Assembly: GCA_947311485.1 (NCBI GenBank)
Contig: CAMZLM010000168.1
Location: 1-33,992 of the forward strand
Length of the DNA: 33,992 nucleotides
Source: an uncultured Paracoccaceae bacterium
GTDB taxonomy: Bacteria > Pseudomonadota > Alphaproteobacteria > Rhodobacterales > Rhodobacteraceae
Reading direction: 5' to 3'
In this document: in pieces, positions 1 to 8,413 of the stretch
How positions within the stretch are numbered: position 1 is the stretch's first letter
Layout of the letters: each line of letters opens with the position of its first letter
The notes under the pieces: model-generated
Databases searched by the model: none
What the model was told of the DNA's origin: nothing
Seen by the model: the letters and a program-made list of their open reading frames with translations, nothing else
Position numbers and translations under genes: made by a program

Positions 1-2
1 AT

Positions 3-1463
3 ATGACCAAGGTCATCAAAGGCGGCACCGTTTGTACGGCAGATCGCACATGGAAAGCAGACGTTTTAATCGATGGCGAGACCATCAAACAGATCGGCGA
101 GGATCTGAAAGGCGATGAATATATTGATGCCGAGGGTGCCTATGTCATCCCCGGCGGTATTGATCCGCACACCCATCTGGAAATGCCGTTCATGGGCACC
201 ACGGCGGCGGAAACTTTCGAATCCGGCACTTGGGCGGCAGCGGCGGGCGGCACCACCATGCTGATCGATTTTTGCCTGCCGGGCGAAGATGGCAGCATCA
301 AGAACGCGATCAACGAATGGCATCGTAAATCCGCGCCGCAGATTTGTTCCGACATTGGCTATCACATGGCGATTACCGGCTGGAATGAAAACATCCATCG
401 CGAAATGGAAGATGCGGTGAAAATGGGGGTTAACTCCTTTAAACACTTTATGGCCTACAAGGGCGCGTTGATGGTGGAAGATGACGAAATGTTCGCGTCC
501 TTTCAACGCTGTGGCGAGTTGGGCGCGCTGCCGATGGTGCACGCGGAAAACGGCGATCTGGTTGATATTCTTCAGAAAAAATACATGGCAGAGGGGATCA
601 CCGGACCAGAAGGCCATGCCTATTCACGTCCACCCGAATTGGAAGGCGAGGCGGCAAATCGTGCGATTACCATTGCCGATGCGGCGGGGGTTCCTCTCTA
701 TATTGTACATGTTTCATGCGAGCAGGCACACGAGGCAATTCGCCGTGCGCGCCAAAAAGGTATGCGGGTATATGGCGAGCCTCTCATACAATTCCTAACA
801 TTGGATGAATCCGAGTATTTCAACAAAGACTGGGAACATGCCGCCCGCCGCGTGATGTCGCCGCCGTTCCGGAACAAGGAACATCAAGCCAGCCTTTGGG
901 CCGGTTTACAGGCCGGATCTTTGCAAGTGGTCGCTACGGACCACGCGGCGTTTACCACTGAACAAAAGCGGATGGGAATTGATAACTTTTGCCTGATTCC
1001 GAATGGCTCGAACGGGTTGGAGGAGCGGCTGGCCGTGTTGTGGACCGAAGGTGTGGAGACAGGCCGTTTAACACCCAACGAATTTGTGGCAGCAACGTCT
1101 ACCAATGTGGCCAAAATCCTGAATGTCTATCCTAAAAAGGGTGCGATTGTCGAAGGGGCGGATGCGGATATTGTGGTTTGGGATCCGAAAATTTCAAAAA
1201 CCATTAGCCAGTCCAATCACCATTCTGTTCTGGATTACAATGTGTTCGAGGGTTTTGAAGTCAAAGCGCAAAGCCGGTTTACCCTGAGCCGCGGGGAAGT
1301 GATCTGGGCGTGGGGGCAAAACAGCCAACCACAACCGGGCCGTGGTCGTTTTGTGCCGCGTCCGGCATTTTCATCGGCGCAAAAGTCCCTGAGCAAGTGG
1401 AAAGAGCTGAATTCTCCCCGTAAAATTGACCGTGATCCGCTGAATATTCCGGCCGGTATTTAA
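3..1463 (+). CDS. hydA: Dihydropyrimidinase (D-hydantoinase family)
   Basis: Cytosolic amidohydrolase of 486 aa, the usual length for the family. It hydrolyses dihydrouracil or dihydrothymine to N-carbamoyl-beta-amino acids, the second step of reductive pyrimidine breakdown; related enzymes open hydantoins. The dinuclear-metal set is visible: HTH at residues 56-58, the probable carbamylated lysine in FMAYKG (Lys153), His180 in HAENGD, His236 in YIVHVS, and Asp313 in ATDHAAF. The ATG lies two bases inside the window edge, so its ribosome site and any promoter are outside. An ABC importer begins 5 bp downstream on the same strand, which points to a degradation operon with its own uptake system. 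The partner enzymes (dihydropyrimidine dehydrogenase, beta-ureidopropionase) are not in the window and may lie upstream. Family is certain; dihydropyrimidine rather than hydantoin as substrate is inferred. Confidence 0.93.
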   Translation: MTKVIKGGTVCTADRTWKADVLIDGETIKQIGEDLKGDEYIDAEGAYVIPGGIDPHTHLEMPFMGTTAAETFESGTWAAAAGGTTMLIDFCLPGEDGSIKNAINEWHRKSAPQICSDIGYHMAITGWNENIHREMEDAVKMGVNSFKHFMAYKGALMVEDDEMFASFQRCGELGALPMVHAENGDLVDILQKKYMAEGITGPEGHAYSRPPELEGEAANRAITIADAAGVPLYIVHVSCEQAHEAIRRARQKGMRVYGEPLIQFLTLDESEYFNKDWEHAARRVMSPPFRNKEHQASLWAGLQAGSLQVVATDHAAFTTEQKRMGIDNFCLIPNGSNGLEERLAVLWTEGVETGRLTPNEFVAATSTNVAKILNVYPKKGAIVEGADADIVVWDPKISKTISQSNHHSVLDYNVFEGFEVKAQSRFTLSRGEVIWAWGQNSQPQPGRGRFVPRPAFSSAQKSLSKWKELNSPRKIDRDPLNIPAGI

Positions 1464-1468
1464 TAGAA

Positions 1469-2266
1469 GTGAATGAACAGTCAATGAGCGACCAAACCAT
1501 CATTAGCGCTAAAAATCTGAGCCTGACGTTTGAAACAAACGACGGGCCAGTGCATGCGTTGCAAGACATCAATCTGGATATTCACAAAGGCGAGTTTGTA
1601 TCGTTTATTGGCCCTTCGGGTTGTGGGAAGACGACATTTTTGCGGGTAATGGCAGATCTGGAGAAACCGACCGGCGGCTCCATTACCGTCAATGGCGTTA
1701 GCCCGGAGGAGGCCCGAAATTCAAGGGCTTATGGCTATGTTTTTCAGGCGGCGGGATTGTATCCGTGGCGAACAATTGCGGGTAATATTTCCTTGCCGTT
1801 GGAAATTATGGGGTACTCCAAGGCCGATCAAGCTGCGCGTGTGAAAAGCGTGCTTGAGCTGGTGGAACTCACCGGATTTGAGAAGAAATTCCCTTGGCAG
1901 CTCTCGGGCGGCATGCAGCAACGGGCCAGCATTGCGCGGGCACTTGCGTTTGATGCGGATATCCTGCTGATGGACGAACCCTTTGGCGCGCTTGATGAAA
2001 TTGTGCGGGATCACTTGAATGAGCAACTCCTCGAATTATGGGCGAAAACCCACAAGACAATCGGGTTTGTAACCCATTCAATTCCTGAGGCAGTTTACCT
2101 TTCTACAAAAATTGTGGTGATGTCGCCGCGCCCGGGCCGGATTGCGGATGTGATAGAGAGCACGCTGCCAAGCGAGCGCCCGCTATCGATACGGGATTCA
2201 GCCGAGTTTATCGAGATTGCCAATCGCGTGCGTGACGGGTTGCGGGAAGGTCATTCAAATGGTTGA
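1469..2266 (+). CDS. ABC transporter ATP-binding protein (nitrate/taurine/pyrimidine-type importer)
   Basis: ATPase subunit of 265 aa that would power the adjacent permeases at the inner face of the membrane. Walker A GPSGCGKTT, the signature LSGGMQQR, Walker B ILLMDEPFGALDE and the switch histidine in VTHS are all intact. It belongs to the SsuB/TauB/ThiZ branch, whose partners are NMT1-like binding proteins. The start at 1469 follows hydA by 5 bp and has a weak AGAAG ahead of it; a second ATG at 1484 is possible and would remove five residues. Position directly after dihydropyrimidinase suggests import of a pyrimidine or related ureide. Sulfonate, riboflavin-precursor and hydroxymethylpyrimidine importers are close relatives, so the ligand is an inference from context. 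Confidence 0.9.
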   Translation: MNEQSMSDQTIISAKNLSLTFETNDGPVHALQDINLDIHKGEFVSFIGPSGCGKTTFLRVMADLEKPTGGSITVNGVSPEEARNSRAYGYVFQAAGLYPWRTIAGNISLPLEIMGYSKADQAARVKSVLELVELTGFEKKFPWQLSGGMQQRASIARALAFDADILLMDEPFGALDEIVRDHLNEQLLELWAKTHKTIGFVTHSIPEAVYLSTKIVVMSPRPGRIADVIESTLPSERPLSIRDSAEFIEIANRVRDGLREGHSNG

Positions 2267-2320
2267 TTGCAGATTAGGCTACATAGGCAAACAAATGGTT
2301 AACATCGGGAGGATCGGCTA

Positions 2321-3184
2321 ATGCGCAGTATTATACCGGTGTTAACGGTGGTAGGGGCCATTTTTGTGGTCTGGTATTTGGCCGCCGTGGCGCTGAATTC
2401 AACATGGGCTTATGATAAAGCCAAGAGAGCCGACCAGACGTTAACCTTTTCTCAAATGGTTGCAGATACCATGGAGCAGGACAAGCCGCTGCTGCCCGCC
2501 CCACATCAGGTCGCTAAGGAGATATGGAAAACAACGGTTCTGAAAAAAATCACGTCAAAACGGTCTCTGATATGGCATGGCTGGATTACATTGTCAGCGA
2601 CCATGCTCGGTTTCTTGATGGGGACCGGGCTTGGAATACTCTTGGCTGTTGGCATTGTTCATAGTCGAGCGATGGACATGTCGGTTATGCCGTGGGTGAT
2701 TACCAGCCAAACCATTCCTATTTTGGCAGTGGCCCCCATGATTATTGTGGTTCTAAACGCGGTAGGAATATCCGGGCTTCTGCCCAAGGCCGTGATTTCA
2801 ATGTACCTTTCCTTTTTCCCTGTGGTTGTGGGGATGGTTAAGGGGTTGCGCAGTCCGGATCACATGCAGCTGGACCTTATGCGGACATGGAATGCGTCAA
2901 GATCAACAGTATTTTGGAAGCTGCGCTTGCCAAGCTCTATGCCGTTTTTGTTTACCTCGCTTAAGGTCGCGGTTGCGGCCTCTCTGGTTGGGGCAATCGT
3001 TGGGGAAATGCCGACAGGGGCGGTTGCAGGTTTAGGTGCACGTTTGTTGGCGGGGAGCTATTATGGCCAAACCATTCAGATATGGAGTGCCCTAATTTGT
3101 GCGGCAGCATTGGCGGCGACACTGGTGATGATCATCGGGATAATCCAGAAAATTACGCTCAAAAGAATGGGAATGGCAGTATGA
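2321..3184 (+). CDS. ABC transporter permease 1 (BPD_transp_1, SsuC-like)
   Basis: Inner-membrane permease of 287 aa. It has an N-terminal transmembrane helix (about residues 3-25), then a hydrophilic stretch of roughly 60 residues rich in charged side chains, then five or so further helices. The ATPase-coupling EAA-type loop is recognisable around DLMRTWNASRSTVFWKLRLP. The start is preceded by a GGGAGGA ribosome site at the usual distance. Its stop overlaps the start of the second permease in an ATGA arrangement, implying translational coupling. The long segment after helix 1 distinguishes it from permease 2, so the channel is probably a heterodimer rather than two copies of one subunit. Confidence 0.88.
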   Translation: MRSIIPVLTVVGAIFVVWYLAAVALNSTWAYDKAKRADQTLTFSQMVADTMEQDKPLLPAPHQVAKEIWKTTVLKKITSKRSLIWHGWITLSATMLGFLMGTGLGILLAVGIVHSRAMDMSVMPWVITSQTIPILAVAPMIIVVLNAVGISGLLPKAVISMYLSFFPVVVGMVKGLRSPDHMQLDLMRTWNASRSTVFWKLRLPSSMPFLFTSLKVAVAASLVGAIVGEMPTGAVAGLGARLLAGSYYGQTIQIWSALICAAALAATLVMIIGIIQKITLKRMGMAV

Positions 3185-4020
3185 TCTGGATCGTAGGAGC
3201 CTTGATTTTCTGGGTATTTGCCTGGTGGTTGAATGTGCGGCTGTCAAAATTACCAAAGTCTCGCGGACTGGCGTTGTTGGTGCCGGCGATTTTCGGGATT
3301 ACCTTGTTGGTGATTTGGGAGGCCGCCGTCAGAGGTTTTGAAATTAGTCCGGTTTTGTTACCGCCTCCAACGGCTATTGCGGTGCGTTTTGCCAATAGCC
3401 TGCCAACTTTATGGGTGGATTTTGTGCAAACCATCGTCAAAGGCGGCTTGTCTGGCTATATTATCGGGTGCGGCGCGGCCTTTTTAACCGCGATCGCGGT
3501 GGACCGTTCGCCATTTCTGCAACGCGGCCTGTTGCCGGTTGGCAACTTTGTGGCGGCCTTGCCAATCGTGGGCATGGCACCGATTTTGGTGATGTGGTTT
3601 GGTTTTGACTGGCAATCCAAAGCGGCGGTTGTGGTGGTTATGGTGTTTTTCCCAATGCTGGTGAATACCGTGCAGGGGTTGCAGGCTGCGGACCATATGC
3701 AGCGGGATTTGATGCGGACTTATGGTGCCAGCTATTTCCAATCCTTGCTAAAACTGCGGTTGCCCGCCGCGATGCCGTTTATTTTTAACGGCTTGAAAAT
3801 TTCTACCACATTGGCGTTGATTGGCGCTATTGTGGCAGAGTTCTTTGGATCCCCGATTGTGGGAATGGGGTTCCGTATCTCGACCGAGGTCGGGCGATTA
3901 TCGCTTGATATGGTTTGGGCCGAAATAACTGTGGCAGCCCTTGCGGGCTCTGCGTTTTATGGCGGGGTCGCGTTACTGGAAAAAGCAGTAACATTTTGGC
4001 ACCCGTCACAACGAAGTTGA
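3181..4020 (+). CDS. ABC transporter permease 2 (BPD_transp_1, SsuC-like)
   Basis: Inner-membrane permease of 279 aa, the usual size. The ATG at 3181 overlaps the TGA of permease 1 (ATGA). A longer in-frame reading is open from 3082, but it would run through permease 1 and carries a non-hydrophobic leader, so the overlap start is preferred. About six transmembrane helices are apparent, with the EAA-type loop at DLMRTYGASYFQSLLKLRLP. The loop resembles that of permease 1 (both read DLMRT, then KLRLP), which is consistent with an old duplication. The binding-protein gene follows after 36 bp. Confidence 0.88.
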   Translation: MIWIVGALIFWVFAWWLNVRLSKLPKSRGLALLVPAIFGITLLVIWEAAVRGFEISPVLLPPPTAIAVRFANSLPTLWVDFVQTIVKGGLSGYIIGCGAAFLTAIAVDRSPFLQRGLLPVGNFVAALPIVGMAPILVMWFGFDWQSKAAVVVVMVFFPMLVNTVQGLQAADHMQRDLMRTYGASYFQSLLKLRLPAAMPFIFNGLKISTTLALIGAIVAEFFGSPIVGMGFRISTEVGRLSLDMVWAEITVAALAGSAFYGGVALLEKAVTFWHPSQRS

Positions 4021-4056
4021 GAAAGAAAAATCAACTAAATCAACAAGGAGAGTAAG

Positions 4057-5046
4057 ATGAATAAATTTATGACAACAGCGTTGGCTGGTGTGTTGGCCAT
4101 GGGGGCTTCGATTGCCCAGGCTGCGGATGATGTAACGTTGCAGCTCAAGTGGGTTACCCAAGCGCAGTTTGCCGGCTATTATGTTGCGTTGGATAAGGGA
4201 TTTTACAAAGACGAAGACCTGAATGTCACCATTAAACCGGGCGGCCCTGATGTGGCACCGGCACAGGTTATCGCCGGTGGCGGTGCCGATGTTGTGCTGG
4301 ACTGGATGCCTTCTGCGCTTGCGTCGCGCGAAAAAGGTCTGGATCTGGTGAATATTGCCCAGCCGTTCAAACATTCCGGCATGATGCTGACTTGTCGTAA
4401 AGATGCCGGCGTCTCCAGTCCTGCTGACTTTCCGGGTAAAACTCTGGGTGTCTGGTTTTATGGCAACGAATATCCGTTCCTCAGCTGGATGAGCAAACTG
4501 GGCCTGAAAACCGACGGTTCCGAAGGGGGCGTCAAGGTTCTGAAGCAAGGCTTTAATGTCGATCCAATTCTGCAAGGGCAGGCCGCCTGTGTGTCGACCA
4601 TGACCTATAACGAATACTGGCAGATCATCGATGCGGGCCTGAAGCCAGAGGATCTGGTTGTGTTCAAATACGAAGATCAGGGCGTGGCAACGCTTGAAGA
4701 TGGCATGTATGTTCTGGGTGAGAACCTGAAGGATACGGCATTCAAAGACAAAATGGTTCGTTTTGTTCGTGCATCGATGAAAGGCTGGAAATGGGCCGAG
4801 GAAAACCCGTATGATGCCGCTGAAATCGTACTGGACAACGACGCCTCCGGTGCGCAAACCGAAAAGCATCAGCGCCGCATGATGCGTGAAATTGCCAAGC
4901 TGACAGCCGGTTCAAATGGCGCTCTGGACGAGGCGGATTATAACCGCACCGTTGAAAGCCTGATGTCTGGCGGTTCCGATCCGGTGATCACCAAAGCGCC
5001 TACCGGTGCCTGGACACACGAGATCACAGATGCAGCGCTGAAATAG
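4057..5046 (+). CDS. ABC transporter substrate-binding protein, NMT1/THI5-like
   Basis: Periplasmic binding protein of 329 aa that would deliver ligand to the two permeases. It has a clear Sec signal peptide with predicted cleavage after AQA (about residue 22). The mature N-terminus VTLQLKWVTQAQFAGYYVA is the hallmark of NMT1-like proteins, a fold used for pyrimidine-type and riboflavin- or thiamine-precursor ligands. AAGGAGAG lies at a good distance before the ATG. A strong palindromic terminator follows 22 bp after the stop, so this is the last gene of the hydA operon. No TPP or FMN riboswitch was seen ahead of the cluster genes in the window. With dihydropyrimidinase in the operon, a pyrimidine or hydantoin-like ligand is more likely than a thiamine precursor, but this is inference. 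Confidence 0.9.
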   Translation: MNKFMTTALAGVLAMGASIAQAADDVTLQLKWVTQAQFAGYYVALDKGFYKDEDLNVTIKPGGPDVAPAQVIAGGGADVVLDWMPSALASREKGLDLVNIAQPFKHSGMMLTCRKDAGVSSPADFPGKTLGVWFYGNEYPFLSWMSKLGLKTDGSEGGVKVLKQGFNVDPILQGQAACVSTMTYNEYWQIIDAGLKPEDLVVFKYEDQGVATLEDGMYVLGENLKDTAFKDKMVRFVRASMKGWKWAEENPYDAAEIVLDNDASGAQTEKHQRRMMREIAKLTAGSNGALDEADYNRTVESLMSGGSDPVITKAPTGAWTHEITDAALK

Positions 5047-5067
5047 GCCAGCGGCTATAAATTATCA

Positions 5068-5099
5068 GGGCCGCAACGGAATTCCGTTGCGGCCCTTTT
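5068..5099 (+). terminator. Palindromic intrinsic terminator closing the hydA-ABC operon
   Basis: A perfect 28-nt palindrome (5068-5095) has arms GGGCCGCAACGG and CCGTTGCGGCCC around AATT and is followed directly by TTTT. It starts 22 nt after the binding-protein stop. The GC-rich 12-bp stem and T-run fit a strong rho-independent terminator. Confidence 0.9.
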
Positions 5100-5106
5100 G
5101 CGTTTT

Positions 5107-5135
5107 CAAGGGGGGAAACATGTGTGCCCCCCTTG
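5107..5135. other. Second perfect hairpin in the acyl-CoA synthetase leader
   Basis: CAAGGGGGG (5107-5115) and CCCCCCTTG (5127-5135) form a perfect 9-bp stem with an 11-nt loop, only 7 nt past the terminator T-run. No T-run follows it on either strand, so it is not a standard terminator. It could be a backup stop, a 3'-end stabiliser or part of the leader of the ligase gene. The function is unknown. Confidence 0.5.
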
Positions 5136-5210
5136 CCTTACTCGGTATTCCAAGCCATGTTTTATGCATAAGGCCGCGAAAAACAAAGGCCGATACTGGG
5201 AGAAAACGGA

Positions 5211-7106
5211 ATGACTAAAGTGGCCACACTGGCAGATACTGAACGGTTGGAAGAGGAAAAGCCTATTGAAGAGTGCTGGAGTGAAAAAACCGTTTATCAA
5301 CGATTGTGCACCACACGGGATGCTTTTCCGAATCGTCCAGCCGTTAGTTTTCAGTTAAAGTCCGGCCCCAAAGACAAGGCCACCACCCTGAACTGGACGG
5401 ATTTGACCCGCCGGATCACGCAGGCGGCGAACCTGTTTCGATCGCTTGGAGTTGGGGAAAATGATGTTGTAGCCTACCTGCTCCCAACCAGCCACGAGAC
5501 CCTGATTACCCTGATGGGCGGGATGACGGCGGGGATTGTTGCGCCAATTAACCCAACATTGGAACCGGAACAGATTGCGGCGCTTCTGAATGAATGCGGT
5601 GCCAAGGTTTTGGTGACGATGCGGGCCTTTCCGAAAACAGAAGTCGCGCAATTGGCGGCAGAGGCGTTGGCGCATGCCCCCGGTGTCGAGACCGTGGTCG
5701 AGATCGACCTGCTACCGCATTTGTCACCGCCACTAAGCTGGATCGTGCCGTTTATCCGGCCCAAGGTCGAGGTAAAGCATAAAGCCAGAGTTTTGGATTT
5801 CAACAAAGCACTGGCCCAACAGAATGCCGACGCGCTGACGTTTGAAGAAAATCTGGACGACCGGTACTGCGCCCACTTCCATACCGGCGGCACGACCGGT
5901 ATGCCGAAAATAGCCCAGCATCGCCATTCCGGGATCCTTTATAATGGTTGGCTTGGTGCGGAAATGTTGTATACGGAACAGGATGTTGTGCTGTGTCCGC
6001 TGCCGCTTTTCCATGTGTTTGCGGCCTATCCGATCTGGTCCGGGGTGCTTTGCTCGGGCGCGCATTTGGTATTACCTACGCCTGCGGGATATCGCGGGGA
6101 CGGTGTTTTCGACAATTTTTGGCAGTTGATTGAACGCTGGAAAGTGACCTTTATGGTGACGGTGCCAACGGCGGCTGCCGCGTTGATGCAGCGACCGGTC
6201 AATGCGGATGTATCTACACTGGAGGCGGCGTTTTGCGGTTCGGCCCCGTTGCCGATGGAACTGTTTCGCCGGTTTGAAACGGAAACCGGTGTTGCCTTGC
6301 TTGAAGGCTACGGCATGACTGAAGCCACCTGCCTGGTGTCTATTAACCCCCGATATGGCGAGAAAAAGATCGGTTCCGTTGGACTGCGTTTCCCGCATAC
6401 GGATATAAAAATCCTACATTGTGCGGATGACGGCAGTATTCTTAAGGAATGTGATCTGGAGGAAGTTGGCGAGATTTGCATTAACAATCCCGGGGTGAAT
6501 GTTGGCGAGACCTATACAGATGCATCGAAAAATATAGGCCTGTTTGCCAGTGGAACGCATTTGCGAACCGGTGATTTGGGGCGTCTTGATGCGGATGGGT
6601 ATCTTTGGATTACCGGACGCGCGAAGGATTTGATCATTCGCGGCGGGCACAATATTGATCCGGCGATGATTGAAGAGGCCTTGGCCGGGCATCCTGATGT
6701 GGCTTTTGTCGGTGCAATCGGGCAACCGGACGCGCATTCGGGTGAATTGCCGATTGCCTATGTTGAGCTGATCGGCGGTGCCACGACGCAATCGGCTGAT
6801 TTGTTGGCCTATGCCAAGGAACATGTTGTTGAACGGGCTGCCGTACCTAAGTATCTGGAAGTGTTGGATGAATTGCCTAAAACAGCTGTTGGAAAAATCT
6901 TCAAACCGGATCTGCGCCGTTTGGCAATTACGCGTGTATATAACGAAGCGCTGCAAGCCGCGGGTGTTGGCGCGCAGGTTGTTGCTGTGGTTGAGGACAA
7001 AAAACTCGGTCTTGTGGCCAAGCTGAAAAAAACCGATGCGACGGTCACTGATCAGGACGTGACGGCGGTGTTGGGATTGTTTGCGCGGCCTTGGGGGTGG
7101 GAATAG
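5211..7106 (+). CDS. Acyl-CoA synthetase (AMP-binding, ANL superfamily)
   Basis: Adenylate-forming ligase of 631 aa, expected to activate a carboxylic acid to acyl-AMP and then to the CoA thioester. The ATP-grasping loop HTGGTTGMPK starts near residue 224; GYGMTEAT, the hinge region TGDLGRL and the catalytic lysine in PKTAVGKIFK (Lys562) are intact. It is longer than a typical ~540-aa ligase: about 60 residues precede the first conserved block and about 65 follow the catalytic lysine. The ribosome site GGGAGA stands ahead of the chosen ATG. It is separated from the pyrimidine operon by a terminator, so it is probably transcribed on its own. The substrate cannot be read from sequence; a medium- or long-chain fatty acid is plausible. 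Its stop lies 3 bp from the stop of the convergent cytochrome gene. Confidence 0.88.
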   Translation: MTKVATLADTERLEEEKPIEECWSEKTVYQRLCTTRDAFPNRPAVSFQLKSGPKDKATTLNWTDLTRRITQAANLFRSLGVGENDVVAYLLPTSHETLITLMGGMTAGIVAPINPTLEPEQIAALLNECGAKVLVTMRAFPKTEVAQLAAEALAHAPGVETVVEIDLLPHLSPPLSWIVPFIRPKVEVKHKARVLDFNKALAQQNADALTFEENLDDRYCAHFHTGGTTGMPKIAQHRHSGILYNGWLGAEMLYTEQDVVLCPLPLFHVFAAYPIWSGVLCSGAHLVLPTPAGYRGDGVFDNFWQLIERWKVTFMVTVPTAAAALMQRPVNADVSTLEAAFCGSAPLPMELFRRFETETGVALLEGYGMTEATCLVSINPRYGEKKIGSVGLRFPHTDIKILHCADDGSILKECDLEEVGEICINNPGVNVGETYTDASKNIGLFASGTHLRTGDLGRLDADGYLWITGRAKDLIIRGGHNIDPAMIEEALAGHPDVAFVGAIGQPDAHSGELPIAYVELIGGATTQSADLLAYAKEHVVERAAVPKYLEVLDELPKTAVGKIFKPDLRRLAITRVYNEALQAAGVGAQVVAVVEDKKLGLVAKLKKTDATVTDQDVTAVLGLFARPWGWE

Positions 7107-7109
7107 CCG

Positions 7110-7646
7110 TTAAAACCACATCCGGCGCAGGGTTGCATCGCCTTTGATAAAATGGCGTTGCAAGGCCCCTGCGATGTGCAAAAGCAGGGCGAGGATCAAC
7201 AGCTTGCCGGCGATGTCGTGGATGGCGAAAAACACATCTTCGATTGGTTCGCTAACGGGGGCGATTGCCGGTAAGGGGAACCAGGAGAAAAAGCTCATGG
7301 GAAACCCGCTGGCGGAACTGGCGATCCAGCCGGATAGTGGAAGCACGAGCATCAGCCCATAAAGCAACCTGTGTAGAGATATAGCGATTTTGGCCTGTGC
7401 GTTTTGCGGTCCTAGTGGTTGCGGGGTGGCTGAACCCAGACGCCAGATGACACGCAGAATGATCAGGCCAAGGGCAAGAATGCCAAATGCTTTGTGCCAG
7501 CCGTAAAGATACAAATCGGCGATGCTAATTTTGGCGTTTTCCAGATAAAGTCCAAATCCAATCTGTGTAATAATCAGCGCAGCCAACCCCCAGTGCAGCA
7601 TTTTGCCCATCAAGCTGTAACTTGTGTCGGTATTTTTCCAAATCAT
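7110..7646 (-). CDS. Cytochrome b561 family protein
   Basis: Four-helix membrane cytochrome of 178 aa that binds two b hemes and passes electrons between a quinone pool and a periplasmic or membrane partner. Candidate axial histidines are His18 (MLHWG), His51 (WHKAF), His92 (LHRLL), His143 (IHDIA) and His157 (LLHIAG). It starts 3 bp after the YceI stop, so the two are surely co-transcribed and probably translationally coupled. In Escherichia coli the homologous pair yceJ-yceI is also adjacent, although in the opposite order. It ends 3 bp from the stop of the convergent acyl-CoA synthetase, leaving no room for a terminator between them. Confidence 0.92.
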   Translation of the reverse strand: MIWKNTDTSYSLMGKMLHWGLAALIITQIGFGLYLENAKISIADLYLYGWHKAFGILALGLIILRVIWRLGSATPQPLGPQNAQAKIAISLHRLLYGLMLVLPLSGWIASSASGFPMSFFSWFPLPAIAPVSEPIEDVFFAIHDIAGKLLILALLLHIAGALQRHFIKGDATLRRMWF

Positions 7647-7649
7647 CTG

Positions 7650-8219
7650 CTAGGGCTTTCGAGAAATATGGGCCAGCACATCAATCGCCAAAGTTTTGCC
7701 AACCATTTTGGGATAGCCGGATGCGCCGAAATCATGTCGGTTCAAACTGCCAGTGATGCGTAGTGCCAATTTTTCCCGGTCTCTTGGGGAATGGCCCGCA
7801 AGTTGTAAAAACTGCACAGAAAGGGTGATTGGGCGGCTGGTATTTCGTACGGTAATGGTACCATCCAGTTTTGCTCCGGATTTGGTGAGCCGAACACTTT
7901 TTGACTGGAAATGGATTGCTGGGTATTGTTTGGCATTCAGAATTTTAGGCCCCCGCAACGCGGTTGTCGCGAACACAAAACCGCCTTTGGCCGTGCGTGT
8001 ATCAATGGTTAACGATATATCGGACTGTTTGAAGTTTTCAAAATCAAGCAATAGCTTTGCCTTGAAGTCCGGAAACTGCCCCTTGACGGGATCGTCGTTA
8101 AACAGATACTCGAAATTGAGCCGACTGGCGGTATGATCTATCACATAAACGCGTGGCGCTGATAACGCCGGAGTAGACAAGAATATGAGCGCGACAAATG
8201 CCAGTAGTCGTTTGAGCAT
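7650..8219 (-). CDS. yceI: YceI family periplasmic lipid-binding protein
   Basis: Periplasmic lipocalin-like beta-barrel protein of 189 aa; characterised relatives bind polyprenoids, including ubiquinone-like molecules. The signal peptide (MLKRLLAFVALIFL, cleavage after ALSA) is followed by the family opening YVIDHTASRLNFEY. An upstream ATG at 8246 would add nine residues, but the start at 8219 has AAAGGA eight bases before it and begins exactly at the signal peptide, so it is preferred. It is the first gene of a two-gene unit with cytochrome b561. The pairing suggests an isoprenoid-linked electron-carrier function at the membrane surface, which is inference from family knowledge. Confidence 0.9.
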   Translation of the reverse strand: MLKRLLAFVALIFLSTPALSAPRVYVIDHTASRLNFEYLFNDDPVKGQFPDFKAKLLLDFENFKQSDISLTIDTRTAKGGFVFATTALRGPKILNAKQYPAIHFQSKSVRLTKSGAKLDGTITVRNTSRPITLSVQFLQLAGHSPRDREKLALRITGSLNRHDFGASGYPKMVGKTLAIDVLAHISRKP

Positions 8220-8343
8220 GGGAAGTCCTTTGGGTGATAGGCGCATACGCCCGCTGCGTTCAGGTAGGATACCCTATTAACATGCCAAAGGCAGGTTTAT
8301 TCCGTTTCTCACTGAAATTTGATTGGCTGAATGCGTGAACAGT

Positions 8344-8384
8344 AAAAAAATGGGTCCGCCCCGGCAGCGGACTGCGAGGGGCGG
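8344..8384 (-). terminator. Intrinsic terminator downstream of the 467-aa gene
   Basis: On the minus strand, CCGCCCC (8384-8378) pairs with GGGGCGG (8362-8356), and an inner GCAG/CTGC extends the stem. After ACCCA comes a run of seven T (8350-8344). The hairpin begins about 30 nt after the stop at 8414 and separates that gene from yceI. Confidence 0.85.
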
Positions 8385-8413
8385 GATAAACTATCAACGT
8401 GGCATAACCTGTG

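Noticed and set aside
1-5210. TPP or other riboswitch controlling the NMT1-type importer
   Set aside because: No TPP-box consensus or FMN-type element was seen in the gaps between these genes; the true leader lies upstream of the window.
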